A stretch of DNA of 64,000 bases from Neoechinorhynchus agilis (Eukaryota > Acanthocephala): the NCBI GenBank assembly GCA_051530055.1, contig CM121341.1, positions 3,472,001 through 3,536,000 on the forward strand, in the 5' to 3' direction. The stretch's first letter is position 1. Each line of letters begins with the position of its first letter. Shown here piece by piece: positions 10,279 through 20,219 of the stretch. Under the pieces are notes generated by a model, which saw only the letters and a list, made by a program, of their open reading frames with translations, made no database searches and was not told where the DNA came from. The translations under genes were made by a program, and so were the position numbers.

Positions 10279-11454
10279 TTCAGTATAACGTTACAACGTG
10301 ATTGGAAGTGTTTAGTTTTGTCAGACTTCTTAAAGGTCATCACACCGATTACGACGAACAAACACACACCACGGTCACAATCGCTCCATTTACTTAAATG
10401 AACACACGATGATGTTCGACGTTTAAGCGTCAAACGTTTCTTTGAGTGTAACATCTTCCACTTCACGATTACTGCTCCATATCGTACTATGGGTTTGTTC
10501 TTTAGCCTTTCGTTTCACCTGGCTCCGGTGCTTCTGGTTGAGATTTACATTCATCCAATCTGACTAGCAAATCAGCCTTCTCCAGTTGTCGCTCGGACTT
10601 CTTTATCCTACGATCCTCTTCATCGGTCACCTCTTCCTTGACCTTCTCTTCATCATATTCGTGCCTTTGCTGATCTCTCTGCACTGCATCTTTCGCTCTT
10701 ACGAGAAAATTCTCCTTTGGAGTGGGACGTCTTAAGAAAAACAAGCTGATTGATCTTTAGAAAAAAAGGTCGATGAACTCGAAGTCGTGGTACACTCACC
10801 CGACTTTTTACATCTACAAAGGAAGGGAGAACGAAATCTAACCTTCTAAGACTCAATCATCTGTCGCTCAACTGTGCTAGGCTCAACCACGAGACTTCAG
10901 CAAAGGATGGAGATCAACTATTCTCGGACATCGCAATTTTTATCCATAAACAGCGCACGACATGCGTTTTGAATTTTTAAATACGCTTGTGGATGTGTCC
11001 ACTTGGCGTGATCCATCCGGACTAAAATTGGTGACAAAACTAATTCTAAATAAACCAAAGAATACATCCTATTCCCCTGAGAAATCCATCGTAGTCATGA
11101 GACATGGAGTTTAGGCATTTTGTAAAGTGATTCTTGCAAACTCAAATTTTTATAGATTTTCCCTACTAACAAAAACTCAAGTGAAAAATTTACGATGTTT
11201 AATAGGCTTTTTACAAACGATAAAAAACGTGCTATTCTGCAAAAATATTCGCTAAACTAAGATGCTCAACATCCACTCTCTTAACAAATCAACGAACAGT
11301 GAACGAGAATCAGCCAAGTATTCCACTCTTATGGATGTCGCACTAAAGAAATGCTTTAAACGAGTTACTGAAACTCTAAAGAACTCATTAATTGAAGCGA
11401 TGAGCACAGTTAATGATATATCAGCGGAAGCTATTCAGTGCGAAATGGAAGCTC
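10279..11454. other. Intergenic or decayed element, no gene called
   Basis: A charged, coil-like minus-strand frame at 10502-10744 has no ATG and is not called. The plus-strand frame 11262-11459 starts with ATG and runs directly into Penelope sequence, so it may be the upstream part of that element, but it has no motif of its own. Confidence 0.35.
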
Positions 11455-12140
11455 TTTGAGGTCTCGTTTCTGGACGTCCCTGTCAAGCGTCCTGCACAAG
11501 GCAAAATTAGCACTTTATCGCAAGACGAATCTACCATGAGGACCACCACACTGATCAAGTTACCAACCGATTACGCATAAAATCTCGGCTGGGAAAGGGA
11601 GATTATAGTAAAGGAGCTGAAAATGAGGGGATATCCCAAAAGGATTATAGACCGGGGAAGCGCACTTCATTGATGATGAAACGAATCAATTGATTTACTC
11701 CATTATGAATAAGAAGGTTGGAATTCGTCTATACAGTACTAAAGGAATCGCTATCGGATTCACATCCAAGAGGAAGGGTAAAACTGAACCGACCCATGAG
11801 ATCTATAGAATTCACTGTGATCAGTGTGAGAAAGTCTATATCGGACAAACGATACAAGGCATCGAGAAGAGGGTCGCACAACAATAGCAAGTCTGCAGTC
11901 GATTTGAGCATTCGTCAGCAATCTCTAATCATCGAGAGACATGTAAGCATCGAGTGGATTTTGGTGGCACTTTATAGAAATAGAGCAAAACCTAAAAAGG
12001 CGGCTTGTTTTGGAGGCCTTACACATCGCTGTGTCCAACACAATGGAAGGAAATAAAGCTAATTTTAGCTTGAAACTTCTAACCAGCGACGTGTTAAAAA
12101 TCAATACTAAAATCATGGAAAAACGCAGTATAGCCGAGCG
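11455..12140 (+). mobile_element. Penelope-like element: RT end plus GIY-YIG endonuclease, broken
   Basis: In order: EVSFLDVPVKR and GKIST (end of the RT palm), KELKMRGYPKRII (linker), then the endonuclease block YRIHCDQCEKVYIGQT, with the GIY-YIG-type 'VYIGQT' and a downstream arginine (KRV), then EALHIAVSNTMEGNKANFS near the C-terminus. This order (RT then GIY-YIG) is specific to Penelope-like elements. The copy is broken. It ends about 90 bp before a hammerhead-like stem-loop on the same strand, as expected if that motif belongs to its 3' terminal repeat. Confidence 0.8.
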
Positions 12141-12218
12141 AATAATTGGTCCCCGACCTTCGGGTTAGGCGATACCGCGCACTCGAGCTTAAAAACTTAA
12201 GATGAAAAACATATTTTT

Positions 12219-12270
12219 AGATGACTGATGAGGCGAGGTTACCTCGCGAAATATCTCAAATAAATCAAAA
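12219..12270 (+). other. Hammerhead-ribozyme-like motif, best copy
   Basis: CTGATGA (12225-12231), one G, helix GCGAGG/CCTCGC (12233-12247) with a UUA loop, then GAAA (12248-12251), followed by a short UAU..AUA pairing and AAATC. The core halves and a perfect stem II are present. The extra G before stem II departs from the strict consensus, and stem I and the cleavage triplet are unclear. Location just 3' of a Penelope-like element fits the known presence of hammerheads in the terminal repeats of that class. Confidence 0.5.
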
Positions 12271-12311
12271 TCAAATAGGTTATGACCGGGTCTATGTTAA
12301 CCAAAAGTTTA

Positions 12312-12435
12312 TTCCGTCAAATATCCATTCAAAAATCATCGAAAAGTGTTTTAAATCTCGCCTTTTTTCACTCCAGGAAAAGTTATCGCCCCTACAATTT
12401 GGCTTCCGGCCCAAACTAGCACGAAAAAGTTAGTA
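12312..12435 (+). mobile_element. LINE reverse-transcriptase scrap
   Basis: Reads IPSNIHSKIIEKCFKSRLFS then LQFGFRPKLARKS, the 'thumb-side' QFGFR block of a LINE RT. The same block occurs in antisense in the LINE at about 61.6-61.7 kb (PSNIHS.., KCFKSRL, GFRPKFS), so this is another copy of that family in opposite orientation, abutting the Penelope 3' region. Confidence 0.7.
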
Positions 12436-12636
12436 GCATTTAAATGAGCTCATTGATCACCGTGTGAAATCCAGTCATATATTTAACTCAGCTATAATAT
12501 CCCCCAACCGCCAATAATCACTAAATTTACGCTAAATCTAATTTATCTAAGAGATGCGCAACACTATTTGAGGCACAACTCAAGATTGCACTTGGAATAT
12601 GCAATCTTCTACTAAATGTTGCTCTAAACGTTGATT

Positions 12637-13635
12637 TCAATTTGGTTCAGTAAAAGGAGGATCGTTCGAGGGTCTACTATTAGGTTCAAAGGCTTGATCT
12701 CTTGCTTCGTTTTGGACTGGAAATTGACGTTTAATCACTTCGCTTGCATTTAAATATTTCTGGGGAGCACATTGGTCTTGAGAGGAAATCTGTACGTTTT
12801 GTGTAGGTTGTTGCTGATTGAAATTAAAATCGTTATTTGGTTGATAGAATTGCATGGTTTGTGGAGTATTTTGGTAAGTGCTTTGGCCTCCATGATAGCC
12901 ATTAGAGTAATGTTGAGCATTTTGAACTTGTCCATTGTTGAAAAACTGTTGTTGGACCAACTGTTGACCTTGATATCCATAAGTCGGATTTGTTGCCACA
13001 TTCGTGGAAACTTGGGGATTTGTAGCTACTGCGGTCGAATTGTACGCATTTAAAAGCGGTTGGAATCCGAATTCCGGGTTTTGTTTGTCGAAATAGGCAA
13101 AAGAATTTCGACCGATGCCGGCATTTATATCCGCAGGCGGTACATTTAGTGGACTATTAAAAATAAATCCATTAGTGTTCGTCGGATTGTTTATGAATGG
13201 ATTATTTTGAAGGTCGAAAGTGGATTCGCATTGCTGCGAATGATGGGGTGTATTTTTCGGACGGCGTGCCTCCACGGCCCCTTGATCTCCTGTGAATGAA
13301 TCAATACTTCGTTTTCTATTCGGTATTCCTTTTTTGTAATTTGGATTTATAGCCCAAAGCGATGGTCTTTTACGATTGGTAGGTGGAAACCGATAAAACT
13401 TTTCATTAATGGAGGGACTGTGGCGGGTGGCACTTTTCGATTGTTTGCAAAGAGAAAACCGTTGTCGCTGTCTGAAGTATTCAAAGTTTTGGATGATCCA
13501 AATATAGATGCCATGTTGAGTGAGATAACCGTGCAGGCTGCTTGCGATAGACATAGTGATTAAATCTTTGTAAGTATCAGAATCCAATGGATTACTCCGT
13601 TGAATTTTCTCGTCTTCCTTTTTACTCATGGTCAT
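12637..13635 (-). CDS. Divergent forkhead-domain protein
   Basis: 332 residues if started at ATG 13635 (MTMSKKEDEK); an in-frame ATG two codons on (13629) is equally good, while the longer frame upstream opens only with TTG. A forkhead (winged-helix) DNA-binding domain spans about residues 20-105: DTYKDLITMSIASSLHGYLT (helix 1-2), IYIWIIQNFEYFR, the recognition-helix region SATRHSPSINEKFYR, and PSLWAINPNY before a basic tail (NRKR). In typical FOX proteins the recognition helix reads (V/I)RHNLS(L/I)N; here it is TRHSPSIN, so the base-reading Asn is replaced while His is kept. The C-terminal two thirds is Asn/Gln-rich low complexity (e.g. QQQFFNNGQ, NFNQQQPTQN), like an activation or phase-separating region. 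Intronless. A nuclear transcription factor is expected; altered DNA specificity is an inference. Confidence 0.85.
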   Translation of the reverse strand: MTMSKKEDEKIQRSNPLDSDTYKDLITMSIASSLHGYLTQHGIYIWIIQNFEYFRQRQRFSLCKQSKSATRHSPSINEKFYRFPPTNRKRPSLWAINPNYKKGIPNRKRSIDSFTGDQGAVEARRPKNTPHHSQQCESTFDLQNNPFINNPTNTNGFIFNSPLNVPPADINAGIGRNSFAYFDKQNPEFGFQPLLNAYNSTAVATNPQVSTNVATNPTYGYQGQQLVQQQFFNNGQVQNAQHYSNGYHGGQSTYQNTPQTMQFYQPNNDFNFNQQQPTQNVQISSQDQCAPQKYLNASEVIKRQFPVQNEARDQAFEPNSRPSNDPPFTEPN

Positions 13636-13689
13636 TTCGAGATCAGTGAATAGATACTTAATGAACAAAGATTCGATTCCCTAAACCCA

Positions 13690-16480
13690 TCTTTTTTTAT
13701 TCGAAAGCATAGTTAAACTGTACTTTCTATATTGATACACAATGAATTGAATTTTTTATTATCAAGATAGCCTTAATGTTCAGAAGCATAAAAGTTTAAA
13801 AATATACATTTTTATAAGTTAAGTTTGACGAAAATTTACCACCAGAATACTATGAACGTAGAAGTACAATGGATTTAAATAACTACAATTTACTGGACAT
13901 TTACAAATGCCATTTTGCAACAATAAAGATGACCCTGAAGGTATTTGCTCAAAGGAGAAAAAAGCATGCGAAAGTTATTGTCATAACGTCAAATTGAAAT
14001 TAATGTTGAAAGAAATCATTGATCGAATATTGCTCGTGATAAGATTGTATGCGTTTCCCCGAGGAATAGCTTTTAAGTTAAAAAATGGAGAATCCCATCA
14101 TTGTCCATAATAAATGTAAATCGACTTTAAATCTTTGATAGATTTTCCAAAATGCCTTCATTCTTTAATCGTGTAAATTATTTATTTGTAAACACGATTT
14201 ATGCCACTTATGCAATCGCTTTGGACTTTGATACTTCTTTGTAGGAACATTAAATGAAATTTATTATGAAATATGCATTGGTTTCTATATTTAAGTTTTT
14301 GTAAAATATTAGCCTAGAAGCTAAGAAACTTACAAAAACTATCAGTCCAAAAAATTAAACATGAGATTCGCATGAGTTATTTTGGACTTAAAAATCTAAA
14401 CATATCGAACATTCAACACGAAAAAGTAGCATTTATATGGAAGGAAAACGGTTGGAAGCGATCCTATTTAACATTTCTACATATCTCACCTGACTCCGCC
14501 TCGATCATCAACAGGAATAAATCGGCGTTTACTTTTAAGATAAAATTCATAAAGAGAACCTTAAGATTTCATTTAAAGGTATTCAATCATTCGCGAGAAT
14601 GGAATAACCTTAAATATAACAATTTTAGTATCGAGCGCTGATTGGCTAAAAATGACCGGGCAATTTATGGTAAATAGATTTTTCCTGTGCAGCTCGTCCA
14701 ATAGATCATTTTTCCATGTAGGAAACATGCCTTTCCCATTTCTATCGAAAATCAATGATTTTTCTGTCAATTAAATGTAAATTATCATATCCGCTGCAAA
14801 TTAAAATATTAACTTTGATATTTTTTAGCAAAGGTATTGTTCAAAAATCCTAAAAAAGACAGCACTTGGAGAACCCTCGTCATTAAAGCGAATTAATTTA
14901 GAAATGTAAATTGCTATAATTAAATGAAAATTAAAAAATAGAGAAACTCGTCGATTAAGTAAGGATTATAATGTTTTTCCTTGTGCAAAGTACAAGAAAC
15001 GTCTTCTTGCAAAAATTCTTGTATTCGCATCTCGATCTACGATTTTATTTCCACGAATACAGTGTGATATTGTGTAATCGTAGGAATGTTCGATTCTATT
15101 GACGTTTTTGTGTGTCAAATAAAAGATTAAGTATCGCATTTGTCTCACTGACGCTGATATTGCATTTCGCTAACAAAAAATCGATAGCCATGATTGTGAT
15201 GAAACCAACAAGTAAATTGAACATTCGCAATTTTTATACAAGCGATTGCATTATCAGCTCTCATTCCAAACAACAAAAAATGCCTTGGTTATTTTTTGGA
15301 AAAGAAATTCTTCACAATGTCCCAAAAAAGGTTGCACTTGGAGAACATTCGTCATTAAAGCGAGGTCATTCAGAAATGCAAATTAACAGCAAATCTTCTG
15401 TTCCTTTTAAAAGCCTTCATAAAATCCGGTAGAAATATATTGGTAAATAGCATTTTAAAACGCATCGAAAAATCACAGTGTTAATTTCGAAGTTACTTTG
15501 ACATATCGATAAGATCATTTTGCTTTTTATGCAGCAAGAAATAATCGAGCTGATTTAAACTCTAAAAAACAAAAAAGTCGACAATGCTGAAGTTATCAAA
15601 TTTTTAGCTGCAGAATTTTTTCCTGTCAAAACACCGCTGAAACTCCAATGTGTTCTTTACAAATCGAATTAGTTCATTTTATATCTTTTGTTCCAAAGAT
15701 GAATCGAGACTGAAAGTTGAATAATGCTACTGGTTGTAACCTGTGGAAATTTCAAAATGCGATTTACATTTATGCGCGGCCATTTCGTCCTAAGGAATAC
15801 AATGCGATTCTGAGATAAAATTTTTAGAATTCGCATGCGTCGACTTTTTATAAAAATTTAAATTGCAGTAACCAAACAAAAATAAATGCATTGATTAAGT
15901 AAACGACTTGATTAAAAGAAGAAGTCGTTCAAAATTGTTTAATATTCCGAAAATAGCATTCGGTACCTCTTCTTGGTTCTTCTTTCCAAATTGTTTGTTT
16001 GGCAAACATAAGATTTGGTGCATTCGGTGCAGAGAATTCTGTACACCATATCTTTGCCCTTTTCTTCATCTCATTTCTTCACCATTAGACTAAGCTATTT
16101 AGCTTTCCTCGCTTAGATACAACTACAATCTAGGCCTTTGGACACGGGTCATTTAATCAGATTGTTAATTGTAGTAAATAACTTTTCGCCGACGAATGGT
16201 GGACTTACGAAGGGATAAAGGCACAAAATTGTGCGGAAATATCGGATTTGATAAAATTCCTTCAACTTTTCCACCATTAAAACAAACAATTATTAGTATA
16301 CTCTTGCGCGGAAAATAAAAATTGGATCACGGAGGTCCTCATGTATTGCATCAATGATTTAAAATGATTTGAAATTGCTACGGAATATCATGCATGATAA
16401 TTCCACATAATCGAAGGACACAAAATCAAAACAACCTTTTTGATCAAATCAGTCTATCTTAGTCACATCTCCGAGCGACT
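13690..16480. other. Long AT-rich intergenic, no confident gene
   Basis: Small ATG frames exist (13907-14110, a 67-residue frame with several Cys; 14372-14641; 15112-15432) but none resembles a known family and all could be chance in AT-rich DNA. A diverged direct repeat of about 60 bp is present (about 14,868-14,920 and 15,328-15,383). Confidence 0.5.
14868..15383 (+). repeat. Diverged direct repeat pair, about 55 bp each
   Basis: CACTTGGAGAAC(C/A)(C/T)TCGTCATTAAAGCGA and the following (T)AGAAATG(T/C)AAATT occur near 14,868 and 15,328, same strand, about 460 bp apart, roughly 85% alike by eye. Probably two copies of an old element. Confidence 0.5.
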
Positions 16481-16488
16481 ACAAATGT

Positions 16489-17619
16489 TTAGAAGCACTT
16501 TCTGTGGACAATCGAAGGTCCGCTTTCGTCGTATTCCTCCTTTGAAATCCACATTGATTGGAACGTTGACAATGAAGCAAGAATAGATCCACCGATCCAT
16601 ACAGAGTATTTACGTTCAGGTGGGGCGATAATCTTAATTTTGATTGTGCTTGGCGCAAGAGCAGTCATTTCCTTTTGCATTCGATCAGCAATACCCGGGT
16701 ACATGCTACTACCTCCCGAAAGGACGGTATTAGCATAAAGATCTTTGCGGATATCAATATCACATCGCATTATTGAGTTAAAAGTAGTTTCATGAACTCC
16801 AAGGATTTCCATTCCTACAAACGAAGGTTGGAACAATGCTTCAGGACAACGGAATCTCTCGTTTCCAATGCTGATCACTTGACCATCAGGAAGTTCGTAA
16901 CTCTTTTCAATCGAGGACGAACTTGCGGCAATAGCCAATTCTTGTTCAAAATCCAGCGCCACATAACACAGTTTCTCCTTGATATCTCTCACGATTTCCC
17001 GTTCTGCCGATGAGACAAAGGCATAACCGTGTTCCATCATGATTTTCATCATGTATTCGGTCAATTCCCGTCCAGCGACGTCCAGACGGAGAATGGCATG
17101 AGGAAGGGCGTATCCTTCGTAGATGGGAACTGTATGAGTTACACCGTCCCCAGAGTCCAGAACAACTCCGGTTGTTCGCCCTGAGGCGTATAAAGAAAGG
17201 ACGGCCTGAATGGCCACGTACATGGCCGGTGAATTGAAAGTCTCGAACATGATTTGAGTCATCTTTTCTCTGTTCACTTTTGGGTTCAATGGAGACTCAG
17301 TCTGAAGAGTAGGATGCTCTTCTGGAGCAACTCGGAGTTCATTGTAAAAAGTATGATGCCATACTTTCTCCATATCATCCCAGTTTGTAATGATGCCATG
17401 CTCAACTGGATACTTTAGCGTCAATATTCCTCTCTTGCTCTGAGCTTCATCTCCAACATAAGAGTCCTTTTGTCCCATTCCGACCATCACTGCCTGGTAT
17501 TTGGGCCGTCCAACGATTGACGGAAACACGACACGAGGAGCATCGTCCCCGGCGAATCCGGCCTTGCACATACCCGATCCATTGTCAATCACGACTGCTG
17601 CGACCTCGTCTTCTGCCAT
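16489..17619 (-). CDS. Actin, intronless paralogue
   Basis: 376 residues, the standard actin length, from ATG 17619 ([20 protein letters not shown]) to the invariant C-terminus [11 protein letters not shown]. Nucleotide-binding and structural signatures are intact: [69 protein letters not shown] and [18 protein letters not shown]. It differs from canonical actins at many normally fixed places (QAVMVGMGQ with no His-Gln swap, ESPLNPKVN for [38 protein letters not shown]), so it is a divergent paralogue rather than the main cytoplasmic actin. No introns. It polymerises into filaments in the cytoplasm; tissue role unknown. A CArG box and TATA box precede it. Confidence 0.97.
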   Translation of the reverse strand: MAEDEVAAVVIDNGSGMCKAGFAGDDAPRVVFPSIVGRPKYQAVMVGMGQKDSYVGDEAQSKRGILTLKYPVEHGIITNWDDMEKVWHHTFYNELRVAPEEHPTLQTESPLNPKVNREKMTQIMFETFNSPAMYVAIQAVLSLYASGRTTGVVLDSGDGVTHTVPIYEGYALPHAILRLDVAGRELTEYMMKIMMEHGYAFVSSAEREIVRDIKEKLCYVALDFEQELAIAASSSSIEKSYELPDGQVISIGNERFRCPEALFQPSFVGMEILGVHETTFNSIMRCDIDIRKDLYANTVLSGGSSMYPGIADRMQKEMTALAPSTIKIKIIAPPERKYSVWIGGSILASLSTFQSMWISKEEYDESGPSIVHRKCF

Positions 17620-17659
17620 TGAATCAAAACGCTTCGGTGTGGATTGGAAACATCGGTTG

Positions 17660-17667
17660 CTTTTATA
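17660..17667 (-). promoter_or_regulatory. TATA box of the actin gene
   Basis: TATAAAAG on the minus strand, about 41-48 bp upstream of the actin ATG, inside CCATATAAAAGC. This would give a 5' UTR of only about 10-20 nt unless transcription starts elsewhere. Confidence 0.55.
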
Positions 17668-17713
17668 TGGCTTTTGTGCATAATTAATGGCAACTCACAT
17701 GAAGAAGATTTTT

Positions 17714-17723
17714 CCTTATAAGG
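17714..17723 (-). promoter_or_regulatory. CArG box (SRF site) upstream of actin
   Basis: CCTTATAAGG, a perfect palindromic CC(A/T)6GG serum-response element, 95 bp upstream of the actin start and about 50 bp upstream of its TATA box. SRF/MRTF control of actin genes through such boxes is well established in animals, so position and sequence agree. Confidence 0.7.
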
Positions 17724-18214
17724 AAATCCGAGTTTCTCCGCCTCCACACAGAGGAAAGATTTTCTATCCTTACCCCTTTTTCGCATTTTTTGCGCCTGGG
17801 CTACGGGGAATTTGACTCGCGTATATCGAAATCTATTTTATGAACACGAAAACTCGAAGAAATAAGGTAGTCAATAAACGATTTGTGGACTTTAAAGATT
17901 TAGAAACCTGAAAATGCCGATAGGCGCATTTCCAAGTTGGATTGCAAAAAACGCAAAGCATTCAACAGACGATATAAAAATGAGGAAAAGATGCTAATTT
18001 TTTTTGATCGCATCTTCGTTAAATCGAATATCGTGATTTTATCTGATTACAAAATAAAATCTATAATCAGGTATTACTCTCTAAACCCTTGAAAAGTTTA
18101 TAGTAGAACAATAAACGTACCGTACAATTTATTTTCCTTTTAATTTGGAAATATGATTTTTTAGAAGAAATAAAATATATTTCTTTAAAAGTAATTTTGT
18201 TCTATTTTTACATT
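17724..18214. other. AT-rich spacer upstream of actin
   Basis: Nothing recognised beyond the promoter elements already listed. Confidence 0.5.
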
Positions 18215-18665
18215 ACATTAGGCCCATTACATGTCATTTGGATGCTGGCTGCGGTCCCACGCTGGACCGCCAGACTCAAGTTTTGTCTCAAGAAAGTGAT
18301 TGACTGCAGCTCTTTCGTCACACTCGCGATACGTCGCCCAGTTCAATCACGAATTCCGTTGCGGCCTTTCCAAATGCCCCGTAAGTTTCGACTCCGAGGG
18401 GCAGGAACAAAAACTGAGAGGCTAATTCATGATACTTCACGGTCTTACGTTCCTCCGCTCTCGTTGCCGCGGCTCCTGCGCCTAATTTAGCGGTCGTTAT
18501 ATTGCTGTTTGCCAGCGCATCGACGCATGCTGCGTTCCATATAAGGCATCCGCCACGTGACCAGGGAAAGACCGTTACCCCGTCAGGACGTTTCCCGTCT
18601 GAGAGGTAGAGATTATTTGGCTCGTCTGAGAGGTAGAGATTATTTGGCTCCAGGATGCAGGGCAC
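18215..18665 (-). mobile_element. Retroelement 3' fragment (RPDG/W-D C-terminal domain)
   Basis: Minus strand reads KRPDGVTVFPWSRGGCLIWNA, then CVDALANSN, AEERKTVKYHELA, FLFLPLGVETYGAF: the same C-terminal block as at 7.1-7.4, 41.3-42.2 and 63.4-63.9 kb but a more diverged copy. Only the end of the element is present. The PD...D...K spacing recalls a restriction-endonuclease-like fold; that is inference. Confidence 0.75.
18599..18651. repeat. 26-bp tandem duplication
   Basis: TCTGAGAGGTAGAGATTATT plus TGGCTC occurs twice head to tail inside the retroelement fragment, giving a doubled NNLYLSD in its translation. Confidence 0.8.
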
Positions 18666-18679
18666 CTGAATCTATCCAA

Positions 18680-19448
18680 GCGCTGGACTTATGATGGCAT
18701 TGATTTCAGCATGACGGGGAAAACGTCCTGCGGACCGCTTATCCATAAAATTAATATCATAAACCGTTAATTTGAGCCCGTTGCCGAGTAAAAAGTACAC
18801 TTGTTTTTATCTAATAGTAAATAGACAATCGCGTAAATAAGTTTAATAAAAAATCTATCTCCGTTTCTAGTATGGCAAGAGCCTGAGTAAAGTTTTTTAG
18901 AAGCAGGGCCTTCATTTCCCTCAGTTAATATTGACACCTCCTTGTTTTATTTTTTCAAATAGCGTTGCTTAAGAAATAAATCCGCTTGATTCGAGTGATA
19001 TTTTCGATTATTCTTCAATAGCGATTATGTATTTTTATATTGTTGGGTTCGTGTTAAGCTTAGTAGTAGAGTTGCGTTTCCAAACTATGGGTAGATAATG
19101 TCGATCACCGATTTACTGCTATCAATCAAAATAAGGCGAAATTTCGTGGACGCAAAACCCAAAATCAATGAGATGCCACAAGAATCGCGATTCAAATCCA
19201 TCTTTGTCTTATTTCCAAGATATCGGATTACGAATCATGCGATATTAATTATAGAAATTTGCTGGAAGCGTATGAACGAGTGCCAGATGAATCAAGGCGA
19301 ATAATTTTCAGAACCTTACCCCCGGAATAGAATTGATAAGATTAATTATAGAAATTTGCTGGAACTCCGGCTGAGAATTCCAGGTTTATGAGACAACTCA
19401 GAGATTAGTTTCAATTTCACCTAGCGATATTCACTCAGAAAATTGATT
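18680..19448. other. Intergenic, nothing recognised
   Basis: One direct repeat of 24 bp, ATTAATTATAGAAATTTGCT plus GGAA, at 19244-19267 and 19341-19364. A 68-codon plus-strand frame spans the first copy but has no family match. Confidence 0.45.
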
Positions 19449-19460
19449 TATATTGAAAAT

Positions 19461-19488
19461 TTTCGGCCTTTTCGTTGGCCTTCTTCAG
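19461..19488 (-). other. Hammerhead-like stem-loop 3' of GIY-YIG frame
   Basis: Minus strand: CTGAAGA (19488-19482), one A, GGCC, an 8-nt loop, GGCC, then GAAA (19464-19461) followed by AUUUUC and AUAUAAAUC words. Same arrangement as the copies at 0.8, 12.2 and 61.9 kb, here directly after the Penelope coding end. Confidence 0.5.
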
Positions 19489-19561
19489 TCAGATCTACAA
19501 CTTAAAAGGAACGTTATCAATTAGTTTATCCGGTGGGACTCGTAGATTGAGTTTGTAGTCA

Positions 19562-20022
19562 GCTTTGTTGCCAACAAAAGTACCTGTTTGCTGGATCATG
19601 ATGGCTTCCATGGTCACTCTGTCGCGTCTTACGTCACTCCTCGCAAGAACTTCGACGCCGTCAAAATTCATCTCATGCTTATTGCCATTGATGTGGGACA
19701 CTATCGCCGAGCTCACATCAGACTTTTTAAGAGCTGCTCTTCTGTGTTCAGCAATCCTTCTTTTTAGATTGTTCGTTTGTCCCACATATGACAGACTGCA
19801 ATTCGAACATGGGATCTTATAAACATTGCTGAACACAGAAGAGCAGCTCTTAAAAAGTCTGATGTGAGCTCGGCGATAGTGTCCCACATCAATGGCAATA
19901 AGCATGAGATGAATTTTGACGGCGTCGAAGTTCTTGCGAGGAGTGACGTAAGACGCGACAGAGTGACCATGGAAGCCATCATGATCCAGCAAACAGGTAC
20001 TTTTGTTGGCAACAAAGCTGAC
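19562..20022. repeat. Near-perfect 195-bp inverted repeat, 70-bp spacer
   Basis: 19562-19756 (starting GCTTTGTTGCCAACAAAAGT) is the reverse complement of 19826-20022 (ending ACTTTTGTTGGCAACAAAGC) with essentially no mismatches seen. The spacer encodes the GIY-YIG strand (PCSNCSLSYVGQT). The identity implies a recent event, or an inversion artefact of the assembly. Confidence 0.85.
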
Positions 20023-20219
20023 TTCAGAGATTAGTGCTTATTTCGAATGTTTAGCTCTTGGACTGCACGTCGCCGAAGCCGAATGGAATGAATTAGTGCC
20101 GTTTTGACACTTTATTGCATGCTGGCTCCTATTAGCTGTTCCGTGATAGAAAGTGACATATCGTTAAAAATTCGCTAATAATAGCAAGTTTATTGTTAAA
20201 AAATATATAAAGATTATAC

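Larger units (their letters stand above)
19450..20024 (-). mobile_element. Penelope-like element 3' end, GIY-YIG, self-inverted
   Basis: Minus-strand frame with an intact-looking GIY-YIG endonuclease end: SNVYKIPCSNCSLSYVGQTN, NLKRRIAEHRRAALKKSDVS, AIVSHINGNKHEMNFDGVEV, then EAIMIQQTGTFVGNKADYKL and VPFKL at the terminus. The CxxC before SYVGQT and the R/E spacing are those of Penelope endonucleases. The part of the frame upstream of SNVYKIP is not element protein: it is the antisense of the same gene, because the sequence folds back on itself (19562-20022). A hammerhead-like stem-loop follows the terminus at 19461-19488. RT is absent from this copy. Confidence 0.8.

Noticed and set aside
10502-10744. 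Charged coiled-coil-like minus-strand ORF
   Set aside because: No ATG, overlaps another frame and a short repeat shared with 8.7 kb; probably element-derived.
19764-20015. Second gene antisense to the GIY-YIG frame
   Set aside because: It is the mirror image of 19,565-19,822 caused by the inverted repeat.
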